Part shown: piece by piece, positions 10,160 through 20,370 of the stretch
Layout of the letters: each line of letters opens with the position of its first letter
Position numbering within the stretch: position 1 is the first letter of the stretch
Assembly: GCA_030386875.1 (NCBI GenBank)
Contig: CM059559.1
Location: 69,640,392 to 69,704,391 of the forward strand
Reading direction: 5' to 3'
Origin: Morinoia aosen
Lineage: Eukaryota > Arthropoda > Malacostraca > Amphipoda > Talitridae
Length of the DNA stretch: 64,000 nt
Position numbers and translations under genes: made by a program
The notes under the pieces: generated by a model
Told to the model about the DNA's origin: nothing
What the model saw: only the letters and a program-made list of their open reading frames with translations
Databases searched by the model: none

Positions 10160-12106
10160 ATGGCTACGGAAGCTATTCTTGAACGTTCTTCGGAACTCCA
10201 ATCTGAACTAGAGTCCCAGCTTGATAAAAGTAAAGATCTTCAACTAAAAGTGAAAGTGAAACAAAGAAGTGCTAAGAGGCAATCTTTAACTGAAACTATT
10301 AATCGCATAGAGCTCAATCCTCCTTTTGAGGAGGCTGATATTTCCTTCTATGTTAATAAATTGGAGTCTCTAAAAGTATCACTATTTGAACTTGACACTG
10401 CCATAGAAGAATGGATGTTAGCCAACGATATTTGGGCATCCGATGAGCATTCTGATCAAGTTGAGCTCTGCGAGGCTTATTCTGATAAACTGTGTCTCAC
10501 TTTGTCCCGTCTGAAGTGCAAGCTCAGCGAAATTAACTCGCCTCTAAGTGAGCCTAGGGTCAATGTTTCCCAGTTAACCAAACTGAAATTACCTGAAATA
10601 GAGCTGCCGAAATTTAATGGCCAACCTGAGCTGTTCGAGAAATTTAGTTCTTCATTTGAAGCCATTCTTGCTAAATTTAATCTGACTCAATTTGAGAAGT
10701 ATTCTTATCTCAAACAAAGGGTAGCCGGTCCTGCCAAGCAGATCATTGATTCCATCGTCCTAACTTCTACTGTGTACGATGATGCTATGCAGCTATTGAG
10801 CGAGGCCTTTGCTAGCAAAATTAACCAACAATATTCAGTGATCAGACAAATCTCTGCCCTGCGAGCTGATGTCGGTAATCTATACCAGTGGGCTGCAGAA
10901 GCTCGTTCTCTCATTGATCAGGTGGAGAGACTAGATGTAGATGCCAAAATTTTCTGTCAGTATTTCCTGTGGCAAGGTCTGCCTGAGAGCGTAAAAACTT
11001 CGTTCGTAAATATCACTAACTCTTCTAAACCTACCTTGGAACAGCTGCTGCAACATTCTTTTGAGTTGATCGAAAGGATGAAGCAGCCTGACCGAGGCTC
11101 TCTCTATCCAGTTTCCTTCGTTAAGCAAACTAAAACGTGTGCCATGGCTACTGACGTGAATTACGGTGAACCTATAAAGGCTACCAATAAACGGTCGTGT
11201 GGGCTCTGTGCTAGCGAAATTAGGTCGACAGCCACTGAACACAAGCTGTCGAATTGCCCTCTTTTTCCAACGCCGGAAGAAAAGCTCGCTAAAATTAAGC
11301 AGCTAAGGGGTTGTACTCGCTGTGGCCTACTAAATCATGAAATTTCTGCTTGCAGATTCAAATTTACGGGTAAATGCCGATCATGTAACACTTTTCCTGC
11401 CTTTTTCCTTTGTGTACGTGAACCCAAGCCAACTCCAAGATTCTCAAGCGAGAGTTCTCGATTACCATCTCACTCTGGTGGCGTGAAAGAGGCGGAGGCA
11501 AATGTAGTTGAATTTAACGCAATGCAAACTTCATCTGAAAATAATGTTCTTATTCCGACTTTCACTTCTGTGCCACCAGGGTCAAATGCTTGCTTGAGGT
11601 TCATGTACGATCCTGCTTCACAAACTTCCTTCATTTCAGAAGCGGCAGCGCATAGAATTAATGCCAAAATTGTGCAAAAGAACCTGAGAATAAAAATTAC
11701 GGGTTTTAATGAAACAAAAGTTATGAGTACTCGTATTGTGCAGTTTCCGCTTCAGTTGAAGAGGAAAGTGCTAGTGAAAGCTGTCGTGGTGCCTGAAATA
11801 AAAACGAAAATTAATTTGAGTAAAATAGAGAAGGTTGTCCAAAGGGCAGGTCAGTTAAAAATTGACCTAGCCGATAAGCTGCTGAAGGGAAATAATTCTG
11901 GTGCTGTAGACGTTTTATTGGGTGTCGATTCAGCTCATTTTCTTCCAGTTCACTCTTGTAGTTTCGGGAGGGCAGACAGGCTGTCTTTAGTCTACTGCTG
12001 TAGTGTAGGAGTGATGCTTGCTGGGAACATTGATGCGCTGATCGATAATTTGTCTCATTTTGAGCTTGTCAGCGAATTTGTCACTAAAGTTCATTCCCTC
12101 TCCTGA
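10160..12106 (+). CDS. gag-pol: BEL/Pao gag and protease, ended by TGA
   Basis: A 648-codon frame starting at the first ATG after the PBS (context GTCATGG). The N-terminal third is charged and helical, as in BEL gag. A zinc knuckle C-x2-C-x4-H-x4-C lies at C385, C388, H393 and C398, preceded by another Cys pair (CGLC) and followed by CRSC. The aspartic protease follows with MYDPASQTSFIS (D484), a variant of the usual D-S/T-G. It stops at TGA (12104-12106); the same frame stays open afterwards into reverse transcriptase, so the stop interrupts one gag-pol reading frame. The next bases are CTAG. Family members normally make a single polyprotein. Confidence 0.9.
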   Translation: MATEAILERSSELQSELESQLDKSKDLQLKVKVKQRSAKRQSLTETINRIELNPPFEEADISFYVNKLESLKVSLFELDTAIEEWMLANDIWASDEHSDQVELCEAYSDKLCLTLSRLKCKLSEINSPLSEPRVNVSQLTKLKLPEIELPKFNGQPELFEKFSSSFEAILAKFNLTQFEKYSYLKQRVAGPAKQIIDSIVLTSTVYDDAMQLLSEAFASKINQQYSVIRQISALRADVGNLYQWAAEARSLIDQVERLDVDAKIFCQYFLWQGLPESVKTSFVNITNSSKPTLEQLLQHSFELIERMKQPDRGSLYPVSFVKQTKTCAMATDVNYGEPIKATNKRSCGLCASEIRSTATEHKLSNCPLFPTPEEKLAKIKQLRGCTRCGLLNHEISACRFKFTGKCRSCNTFPAFFLCVREPKPTPRFSSESSRLPSHSGGVKEAEANVVEFNAMQTSSENNVLIPTFTSVPPGSNACLRFMYDPASQTSFISEAAAHRINAKIVQKNLRIKITGFNETKVMSTRIVQFPLQLKRKVLVKAVVVPEIKTKINLSKIEKVVQRAGQLKIDLADKLLKGNNSGAVDVLLGVDSAHFLPVHSCSFGRADRLSLVYCCSVGVMLAGNIDALIDNLSHFELVSEFVTKVHSLS

Positions 12107-12784
12107 CTAGGTAGCAGTACGCCTAGTAATCTTGTAGCTGACGAGTTGACTATTTCTGTAGAAGACGCTACCGTCTCTACTCTAGAAAAGGTTTGCCTAG
12201 AGTTCCTAAATTACGACGATTCTCAGCAAGAGAAGGTTAGCGACCAAAATAAATTTCTTGTAGAATACGTCATAAAAAATCATTCTCGCGACAAGGACGG
12301 ACGTCTCGTTCTGCCAGCTTTGTGGAACGAGAAGATAGTCCACTTGTTGCCCAATAATTTAGGGTTGGCGAAAAAGGTTCTATATTCGTTGCATAAAAAG
12401 TTGAAAAAGTGTCCTAATAAATTGTCTCAATACAATGAGGTGATTAGATCGCAGTTAGAAGATGACATTATTGAGGAGGTAGGAAATTTAGATAATCTTA
12501 ACGTTTCCCCCTTTTCCTTTATTGCGCACAATGCGGTGTTCCGACAATCTTCGGAAAGCACCAAATGTCGCATAGTCTATCTATCTAATTTGTGTGAGGG
12601 ACAAGATAGAGGAGCCCTTTCGCACAATCAGGTTTCTCTACCGGGCCAGCAATTAAATTCAAAGATTACTACGGCTTTAACTCTGCTGAGATTTAACAAA
12701 TACTTACTAATTTTTGACCTGGAAAAAGCATTCCATCAGTTGCGGTTGCGCACTGATGATTCTGATAAACTTCTCTTTCTTTGA
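12107..12784 (+). pseudogene. BEL/Pao pol, N-terminal RT segment between two in-frame TGA codons
   Basis: Same reading frame as gag-protease, open from after 12106 to the TGA at 12782-12784 (first ATG at 12146). It carries the start of a Pao-type reverse transcriptase: RDKDGRLVLPALWN, then KCRIVYLSNLCEG and LLIFDLEKAFHQLRLR, which holds the first catalytic aspartate (FDLEKAF). The terminating TGA falls where related elements have tryptophan in an FLW motif, so it is probably a TGG-to-TGA nonsense change. Not translatable onwards without readthrough. Confidence 0.85.
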
Positions 12785-15727
12785 TTTAGAGACATTGAAG
12801 AAGGTGATTTCTCGTTAGTGGCGTATAAATTTCTGCGTGTGCCATTTGGTATGAGGTTTTCTCCTTTCCTATTGATGGTCTCGTTATACATAATACTCGT
12901 GCTAAATGCTCAAACCGCCACCGACTTTGAACGAGCCGTGACTCGGATGGTGTATAACCTGGCGTATATGGATAACCTTTCTTTCAGCTCAGATGTGGAG
13001 GAAGAACTTGAAACTGCTTGTGATTATACTAGAAATGTCTTGAAAGACTACGGTTTCACGTTGCAGCAGTTCCACTCTAATTCTAAGCAATATTGGGAGA
13101 GTGCTGTGGGGAAGGATCCGGACGGCTGCAGTGACACTAAACTGCTAGGTTTACACTGGAACAAGTCCGAGGATACCCTCTCTATCAAACAGGTAAAATT
13201 AATCAAAGAGGCAGATACTAAACGTAAAATTCTGTCCTCATTACATTCCGTCTATGATCCCTTAGGATTTAACCTGCCTGCCTTAAATCGAGCGAAACTT
13301 CTAATGCACGAGCTGCAACTCGATGCAAATCTTGCTTGGGATAAAGTTATTGATTCAACCAAATTGAAATCTTGGAAATTAATCGCCCGGCAATTTAACT
13401 CGGAGCTATGTCCTAAGGTGCCTCGTTGTGTCGGCAGTTACGATTCTTCCTATAACTTGATCAGTTTTACTGATGCCAGTAAAGACATTTACGGATGCGT
13501 ATTGTACCTTCAAGAATTGAACACGGGATCATTGACGTACTTAGCTGCTAGAAATAAACTGGTGAAGGGCAAGGGGAAATCTCCCACGATTCCCGTCTTA
13601 GAGCTGATAGCTTTAAGGTTCGGTGTGTCTTGTCTTTTCGACTGGTATCGGGATTTGTCTAGTGCATTTTGTCCTGTGAAATTTGTCGACCTAAAATTGT
13701 GTTCAGACTCTACTATTGCATTAAATTGGTTGGCATCAAAGTCCCAGAAATTTCATAAAATTGAGCGGAAAGGGGCATTGATCAATAATAACCTAGACGA
13801 AGTAGTGAAATTATGTGAAGTTAACTCTGTTCAGTTCTGCCACGTGATGGGCAACTCCAATCCGGCAGATTTTGTAACTCGCTGCGTATCGAGCAAGGTT
13901 TTGGGTCGCAGCATATACCTAACTGGCCCTGGTACAATTCCTTGTACAACCTTTACGGTGCCCAACCATGCCAGTATTTCTAATCTTGGCTCTTGCATGG
14001 CGGTAAAGTTCGATCTTTCACCATCAATAGAGCCATTGATTCCTTTGGGGAAATTCTCATCTTTCAAAAAGTGTATTAGAATCGTGAAATTAGTGCTTAC
14101 CTTCGTTTCCCTATGTGTACGTAGAGTGAGAGCTAGACGGCCTAACTTCCTGAAAGACGTGTCGGTGGACTCGTCGTATCAAGGGGCTCATAATGTACTC
14201 CTTCGTTCAGCTCAGAGAACCTCTTATCCTCTCCTATTTGCGTGGTTTGAGGAACAAAGTGGGTCTGTCCCTGCTATAGTGTCCCAGCTCAATCTCTTTC
14301 TTGCCGGGGATGGTCTTATTAGAGTGAGTTCAAAGTTTAAGAACTGGAATTCGTCGTTTAGCGAGCGGAATCCCATTCTTCTCAATAAGGACTCTCCCCT
14401 GAATAAAGCGATAATTTGGGATTTTCACGTTGATTTGAAACACGCCGGGATTTACCGAATTCTCGCCGCTTTGCGGAAAAAGTTTTGGATTCCCTCAGCG
14501 TTCAGAGTGGTTAAAAAGGTAGTTGCTTCTTGCTTAATCTGCAAGAGGGTTAACGCTAGACCCATGCGCATCAACCAAAATGCTTTTAAGGACTACCGAA
14601 TTAACCCCGTAGACTTTCCTTACCGAGAAATTGCCCTGGACCACATTGGTCCCTTCACTGTGAGGTCATCCGGTAACGTTGTAAAAGTGTATATTCTAAT
14701 TATAACGTGTTTTTGGTCACGTGCCGTGAATCTTCTCCTGTGTAGAAATATTGATACTGAATCCTTTCTTTTGGCCTTTCAGACGCATATATTTGATTTC
14801 GGAATACCTCAGCGTGTGATTAGTGAAAACGGTTCCCCTATTGTTGCATCTTTTAAATTAATTTCCTCTGTTTTGAGTGATGCTGATGTTAAGATTTTTC
14901 TTGACGAGAGGAACATTGAGGTCACGCAATTTTTGCCTTACCCTCCAGGTGCCAGCTATCTTGGAGGCGTGGTTGAGAGTCTGGTAAAGCAAGTCAAGCA
15001 CATGCTAAATTGTACGATTAGGAAAACCATTCTCTCGTATGATCATTTCTCTTGCCTTGTACAGGAATGCAAGATGCTTATAAATAAGCGACCTATTGCC
15101 TTTAAGTCAATCTTAGTCGACCCAAGAGTCGACGATTCAGTTACGGTTATCACGTCTGAAGTGTTAATTAAGGGACACGATGTGCCCAGCTTACCTCTCA
15201 TAGGACCCCTAACTGAGGAAGCTATTGTAGACCCAGATTGGCGCCCCCCTACTGCAGAGGCCTCAAAGGAGGAGCTCTTTAATAGGCTTGAGAAACTTCG
15301 GAAAATAAAACTGAAACTGCACAACCTCTACTTCGATCAGTTTCTTCAGAATTTGAGAGAATTGTCTTCTCAGAAGACCGGCCGTTACAAACGGATAAAT
15401 TATGTTCCCCTTGGGGAGAGTGATTTCGTTGCGATTCGACAGGAATTGACGAAGCCATTTAACTTCCCTTATGGCGTAGTTCGCTCGGTAGAAATAAATG
15501 ATATCGGCGAAGTCGTTGCAGCTAGTATTCGCAAGGCGAACGGAGAATTAGTTAGACGGCATATCACTGACCTGATTCTACTAGAGAAAGGCGGCGACTT
15601 AGCGCCACCATTGCCTCCGTTGCCTCGCGAAGATAAGTTTCCAAAATATAATTTGCGTCCAGCTAGAAGGGCTGCTAAGAGAGCAGCCAAATTGACGCAG
15701 GATTTAGCTCAACAAAATTTAACCTAG
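12785..15727 (+). CDS. pol: BEL/Pao pol: RT palm, RNase H, integrase
   Basis: Continues in the gag-pol frame after the second TGA (first ATG 12818, 969 codons). FLRVPFGMRFSPF and YMDN (residues 50-53) are the RT motifs; YMDN instead of YxDD is, as I recall, normal for one Pao-like lineage. An RNase H-like segment follows (ISFTDASKDIYG). Integrase has an HHCC zinc site (H537, H542, C572, C575) and a DDE core with D608 (ALDHIGPF), E670 (ISENG, where Asp is expected) and E720 (GVVESLVK). The C-terminus is basic (RPARRAAKRAAK). Ends 60 bp before the 3' LTR. Confidence 0.9.
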   Translation, partial: FRDIEEGDFSLVAYKFLRVPFGMRFSPFLLMVSLYIILVLNAQTATDFERAVTRMVYNLAYMDNLSFSSDVEEELETACDYTRNVLKDYGFTLQQFHSNSKQYWESAVGKDPDGCSDTKLLGLHWNKSEDTLSIKQVKLIKEADTKRKILSSLHSVYDPLGFNLPALNRAKLLMHELQLDANLAWDKVIDSTKLKSWKLIARQFNSELCPKVPRCVGSYDSSYNLISFTDASKDIYGCVLYLQELNTGSLTYLAARNKLVKGKGKSPTIPVLELIALRFGVSCLFDWYRDLSSAFCPVKFVDLKLCSDSTIALNWLASKSQKFHKIERKGALINNNLDEVVKLCEVNSVQFCHVMGNSNPADFVTRCVSSKVLGRSIYLTGPGTIPCTTFTVPNHASISNLGSCMAVKFDLSPSIEPLIPLGKFSSFKKCIRIVKLVLTFVSLCVRRVRARRPNFLKDVSVDSSYQGAHNVLLRSAQRTSYPLLFAWFEEQSGSVPAIVSQLNLFLAGDGLIRVSSKFKNWNSSFSERNPILLNKDSPLNKAIIWDFHVDLKHAGIYRILAALRKKFWIPSAFRVVKKVVASCLICKRVNARPMRINQNAFKDYRINPVDFPYREIALDHIGPFTVRSSGNVVKVYILIITCFWSRAVNLLLCRNIDTESFLLAFQTHIFDFGIPQRVISENGSPIVASFKLISSVLSDADVKIFLDERNIEVTQFLPYPPGASYLGGVVESLVKQVKHMLNCTIRKTILSYDHFSCLVQECKMLINKRPIAFKSILVDPRVDDSVTVITSEVLIKGHDVPSLPLIGPLTEEAIVDPDWRPPTAEASKEELFNRLEKLRKIKLKLHNLYFDQFLQNLRELSSQKTGRYKRINYVPLGESDFVAIRQELTKPFNFPYGVVRSVEINDIGEVVAASIRKANGELVRRHITDLILLEKGGDLAPPLPPLPREDKFPKYNLRPARRAAKRAAKLTQDLAQQNLT

Positions 15728-15787
15728 TGTCACCGTTGACTGGAAGCTAGCAGTAGTTTTTTGCTTGCTCCCAGCGCCGGGGCCCAG

Positions 15788-16833
15788 TGTACGAATTTCT
15801 AGCCTTAGTTCGGCGTGCTGCACTGTTTATTTTTATTCTGCCAGCTCGCCTATTAGATTTAAGATAGATTTAAGAACATCAGGTTAGTTCCTTTATTTTC
15901 ATGGTATAAAGGGCAGGATGTAGGAAACTATTTCTTGGCCCGGCAGTTTCCGTACTTCTTGGCGACTGACGATCGATAAGAAGTATGTATACTCGAGCGT
16001 GCGTTAGCACCAAATAATCAGACTTTTCACGGAGCTCCAATCTCGCACAGCCATCGACGCCAACTGCGAATTTCAAAATATATTCTACGTAATCTACTGG
16101 AAGCATCATAGGTATTACTTACCTGCTGGAGGCGCTCGGCTTCCACGCTGCTCCACCCTTACCTGCCGGAGGCGCTCGGCTTCCACGCTGCTCCACACAC
16201 CAGACGGGGGACAGGCGGACGTAAATCCACTACCAGGGGATCTACACTTCGTGGCGTTCTGCCTTGAGGTGAGGAAGCTTGCCGGACTAGCCAAACCCCT
16301 AAAGTTTCCGAACCCCTGCCATTTATATTATGGAGATTTCCTTTAGGACTCGAACCATTATCACTCATTATTCTGAGCAATATATTGATGGATCGCGTTT
16401 GATGGTGGCTCATCAAACAAACTAAATTTAATTACGTTCATTCCTTTTCAGTCAATTGTAGATCAAGTGCCTGTATGTTTACTATCATTCTTTGTTTCCA
16501 GTGCTTGGGGACTCGAGGAAGGAGCGGCGAGCGGCGGGCCTGGGCAGTGAGGTGGCTGCTCGTGTAGCCTGCCCCCCAACTAGTACCATTTGCCGCCAAG
16601 CGCAAAGTTCCGACTCGATTCTTAGTTGTAATTTGAGTTGGAACGGCGAGCGGCGGGCCTGGGGGGTGATTTGGCTGTTCGTGTAGCCTGCCCCCAACTC
16701 GTATCATTGCCGCCAAGTGCAAAGCACCGCACCATGTATAATTCTTGATAAACTTTCTCGCAGAAGCAAATAAGATTTTTGAAACGGTACTTTTTCTTGA
16801 TCCTTTACAGTTGCGAATCCATTTTATTTGCTA
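15788..16833 (+). repeat. BEL/Pao 3' LTR (1046 bp)
   Basis: TGTACGAATTTCTAG...TTTATTTGCTA. The few differences from the 5' LTR (for example A/C at position 5, ACTGCGC/ACTGCGA, CTGTC/CTGCC, GTAAAA/GTATAA) suggest a recent insertion. Confidence 0.93.
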
Positions 16834-16838
16834 AATCA
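16834..16838. repeat. BEL target-site duplication, right (AATCA)
   Basis: Direct copy of 8868-8872. Confidence 0.9.
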
Positions 16839-17032
16839 TAGAAAACGACATTTTTGGGGGGGGGTTTTCTAAATGCTTCTCCTCCTATAGTTTTTGAGCT
16901 ACAGTGATCATTTTGGTATCATTGGATGCAGAATAACGTGGAAAAAAAAATTCTCAAATTTTCAATTTTATTTTATTTTTTTATATATATTTCATCATTC
17001 ATATTCCTCAAGGTAAGCATCCCCCATCCGAA

Positions 17033-17250
17033 TATTTTTTTTATTATTGAATTTAGAGCAATGAAATTTGGTATACTGATAGGAAATGCAATTTAGAATC
17101 ATTTATGACAAAATGCGATTTTCTTGAAAAGAAAATGGGAAATCATAGAAAACGACATTTTTTGGGGGGGGTTTTCTAAATGCTTCTCCTCCTACAGTTT
17201 TTGAGCTACAGTAATGATTTTGGTATCATTGGATGCAGAATAACGTGGAC
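17033..17250 (+). repeat. Second copy of internally duplicated foldback segment
   Basis: Repeats 8755-8872 joined to 16834-16944: GAAATTTGGTATACTGAT, GCGATTTTCTTGAAAAGAAA, CATAGAAAACGACATTTTT, TTTTCTAAATGCTTCTCCTC, GGTATCATTGGATGCAGAAT. It acts as the empty site for the BEL insertion. Confidence 0.85.
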
Positions 17251-17478
17251 ATTCCAAAAACTTGAATGCTTTTCCTCAAATTTCCAATATAAAAATTTAA
17301 AAAATTAACATGTATAAAAATCAAAATATTCTCAAGAAAATTCAAATTTATGGCGTTATAACTTTGAAACAAGAATGAATTCTGAAAAACTTCCTAATAC
17401 ATTGTAAAGCCCTTGTTTTTCTGCATCCAATGATACCAAAATCATCATAGTAGCTCAAAAACTGTAGGAGGAGAAGCC
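17178..17478. repeat. Palindrome with about 65-bp arms
   Basis: The left arm (GCTTCTCCTCCTACAGTTTT...CATTGGATGCAGAA) pairs with 17412-17478 (TTCTGCATCCAATGATACC...AAAACTGTAGGAGGAGAAGC). Confidence 0.85.
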
Positions 17479-17527
17479 TTTTTTTTTTCTTAAAATCGTC
17501 GATATTGAACAATCAACAATTTTCAAT

Positions 17528-17847
17528 ACATTCGTTATAATGGGGCCGAAGTTTACGCAGCTAGAGCAATGTGGTTTGCTGCATTTGGAAGTCACAGGTG
17601 TAATCTACAATTGCTACTAAACTTGATTTTCAAAAATTTTTAAGTGAAATTTTTTCCGTAGACTTTTTACCCTAAATTTGAAACTCTGATTTTAGCTTTT
17701 TCAAAAATATTCTATAAATTCAAAATACATTCCAATTCAAAAACAAAATAATAGCATTTTTGGAACCCACGTTGTACTTTCGTTCGTATGCAACAAACCG
17801 CATTGCTCCAGCTTTCTAAATTTGGGCCCCATAATAACGAATGTTAT
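17528..17847. repeat. Palindrome with about 57-bp arms
   Basis: ACATTCGTTATAATGGGGCC...GCAATGTGGTTTGCTGCAT (17528-17585) pairs with ATGCAACAAACCGCATTGC...GGGCCCCATAATAACGAATG (17790-17847). Confidence 0.85.
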
Positions 17848-18033
17848 ATATATTTTTTTGTATTTATCATGAATAACTCATTTTCTATGTCCCAATGCAA
17901 AAAAACTTGTAGAAGAAAAGTTGTTGGGAATCTAGAGATCTAGTAGTCTGCAAATTTTCATAGACATAAGTCCGATAGAAAAAAATCTACGGATAGAAAA
18001 TCAAATTTTGGCCGACTTACCGACATGGTTCCC

Positions 18034-18412
18034 TTAACATCCTCGCTTAGTTTCAATTACTGATTTCCAAAATACCGCAACCTCAGAAAGAAAGCTTGCT
18101 AAGCACAAGATTGAACAGAATGGGAGTTATAAACTTTTGTCAAAAATTTCTTAATATGCCTGTCAACAGCAGAAGAAGGAAATCAGCTTAAGGCAAAATA
18201 TCGTCGTAGACAATCGAACTCTTTGTGTGAATATTGAAAGTAAGAACACACATTAAACGCTCTATGGATGAGAGTACGAATGCCGCAAACCTAAAAATTG
18301 CATGAACAAATGCTAGAAAAGCTTGTCCCGAGCCCAGAAACTTTTTCTTTCGGAAAACAGAGTACTGAAAAGTATTGCCAACTCTTCACGCAAGCATCAA
18401 GATTTTGTTATT
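18034..18412 (-). pseudogene. Penelope-like minus copy, upstream continuation
   Basis: Reverse complement of 21310-21690 in the plus copy: CATCCTCGCTTAGTTTCAAT, ATGCCTGTCAACAGCAGAAG, CACATTAAACGCTCTATG, CTTTCGGAAAACAG, GTATTGCCAACTC, AAGCATCAAG. It continues the copy interrupted at 8597. The homology stops abruptly at about 18412, where sequence belonging to the plus-strand copy begins. Encodes the RT thumb to GIY-YIG linker; not open. Confidence 0.85.
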
Positions 18413-18502
18413 TTCTAGTCAATTTCGTAGTATAGTCCATAGGTATTATTACAATTTTAAACCATTCAAAAAAATTTCAGTAATTTGTCCCAAAACTGAC
18501 TA

Positions 18503-20370
18503 CAGGGTGTTTTTTTTACTTTGAGCACACTTCGAACTTAAGTACAAAAACTCAAAATTAATCGATTTTCATGAATGACAAAATGTCCAAAAATCTTTAG
18601 TTTTCGAGTTATAGTTACTTGAAGAATATTAGAACTTCAAGTAGGATTGCACGCGCGCACCATTTTTAGCGCTACCTTTGATAGTTAACGAGGTTTTTGG
18701 GCCCCACTAATGTAGTATTTTTGTAATTTCACAATGAAATTTGCTTGTACACGTTTTACAAATTAGAATAAATTGTCCTAAATGAGTAATTATCAATTAT
18801 TATCATGTAAGCTAACCATTAATCAGTAAGCATGGCAAGACACAGGTAAAAAACATAATCAATACAAACTTTAATGTAAGAACTTTAACGCAAGAACAAA
18901 CTTGAATACAGTTTTATTACAACAGTTACTCGAAATGGCCTCCATGAACTTCAACACATTTACGACATCTAACAGCCAGTGAGCGCCTTACAGATTGAAA
19001 CACGCCAGGTATTTCCGTAATACGGCCAGCTGAGTCTACAATGCGTCCAACCAGATCCTGTTCCGATTCAACAGGAGTGGCATACACGAGGTCCTTCATG
19101 GTTCCCCACAAGAAGAAATCCAGCGGCGTCAAATCAGGCGACCTAGCTGGCCATGCTACAGGAGCACCTCTGCCAATCCATCAGTTTTGAAATTGGTTAT
19201 TCAGGAACAGGCGTGTTTCACGAAAGTAATGTGCTGGCGCTCCGTCATGCTGGAACCACATTCGCCAGCGTGTCTCCAAGGGCACGTCCTCCAGTAGTCC
19301 AGGCAAAACTTCGAGTAGGAAGATAGTGTACGCAGGTCCCGTGAGAGGAGAAGGTTATAGGTACGGACCAATTAAATTATTGCCAATAATGCCTGCCCAC
19401 ACGTTGACACTAAATCTGTGCTGGCGACTATTAGGCTGAATAATATGAGGGTTATTTCCAGCCCAGTAATGATTATTGAGACGGTTGAAAACCCCATCAC
19501 GACAGAAATAAGCTTCATCTGTGAAGAGAATAAGTTTTGAGAACCCGCGATTCATTCTTTCCAGTTGCATTAACCACTGGCAAAACAGCATACGAGGTTC
19601 AAAATCCCCTGGCATGAGCCCTTGCACTCTTTGGAGATGGTACGGATGTAATTGCTGACGATGTAGTGCTCTCCACACAGTAGTATGGTTTCGCAAGACA
19701 AGACGTTGAGCAGCTACACGAGTGCTGGTTCGTGGATGTTGTTCAAAGTATTCCACAATTCTATCCTCCTGTGGATGATGGCCGCGCCCAGCATTCCCTC
19801 TGTTAACGTTGAAGCTGCTGGTGTCACGCAATCTCGTATGCAGAGTTGCAAAATACCGGAAATCAGGCACTTCGCGCCTAGGAAACCTTTCTTTGTACAT
19901 CCTCAGAGCGAGCCTACCATTTCCGCCTGCAGCTCCATAAATCAAATGCAGGTCTGCCTTCTCAGCATTGGTAAATCTTTCCATGGTCACAGTGCAACGG
20001 CGTGTCAACAAATGGCGAACTGATACTGCAACACGTGCGTTCCAGTAATGTAAATTGTTAATACTAAATTTTATTTCATTATTTCAGTTTCACATTGCAT
20101 CTTGAAATCTTGTCGTTGATTACATGGAATGGATAACCCATAATGAAATGAGAAAAAATGCTTTAATTGTATTCGACAACCTCGAAAACTAACAACTTTA
20201 AATAACAATTGGTGTGCGGCCCAGTTATAACATGCACTTCTAAACATGCTTTGCGACCCCATAACTCGAAAACTAATGAGTTTTGGACATTTTGTCATTC
20301 ATGAAAATCGATTTATTTTGAGTTTTTGTACCTAAGTTTGAAGTTTGTTCATAGAAAAAAAAACACCCTG
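18503..20370. mobile_element. Complete-ended mariner-like element #1, 1868 bp
   Basis: Ends CAGGGTG...CACCCTG with target TA on both sides (18501-18502, 20371-20372). Terminal inverted repeats are about 110 bp (18503-18613 and 20261-20370; shared AATCGATTTTCATGAATGAC and AAATGTCCAAAA). Removing the element and one TA restores the Penelope frame (…KTDYMLLKNLA). It carries a broken transposase on the minus strand. Confidence 0.93.
18926..20011 (-). pseudogene. Mariner (DD41D-type) transposase, two in-frame stops
   Basis: One minus-strand frame from the ATG at 20011 to the stop near 18926. N-terminal helix-turn-helix region: FTNAEKADLHLIYGAAGGNG. Catalytic residues: first Asp in LILFTDEAYF, second in FQHDGAPAHYF, third in PARSPDLTPLDFF. 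Counting from the second Asp to the final Asp of TPLDF gives 41 intervening residues, the DD41D spacing known from rosa-type mariners. Stops interrupt at about 19355 (TAA) and 19188 (TGA), but the frame is not shifted, so decay is recent. The C-terminal end RKCVEVHGGHFE is typical. Confidence 0.9.

Larger units (their letters stand above)
8598..18033. mobile_element. TTAA-flanked foldback element #2, carrying the BEL insertion
   Basis: Left end GGGATGCATGTCGTGA, right end (reverse complement) GGGAACCATGTCGGTA, with TTAA on both sides (8594-8597 and 18034-18037). The Penelope sequence on either side is continuous with the uninterrupted paralogue at 21680-21690 (GATGTTAAATCCC), which confirms the target site. 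Without the BEL insertion the element is about 1.47 kb. It contains a direct duplication (8755-8872 plus 16834-16944, against 17033-17250) and two palindromes (17178-17478, 17528-17847). No transposase is present. Confidence 0.8.

Noticed and set aside
12965-12976. YMDN in RT as a lost catalytic aspartate
   Set aside because: I recall YMDN as the usual form in one Pao-like lineage to which the flanking motifs fit, so I do not count it as damage.
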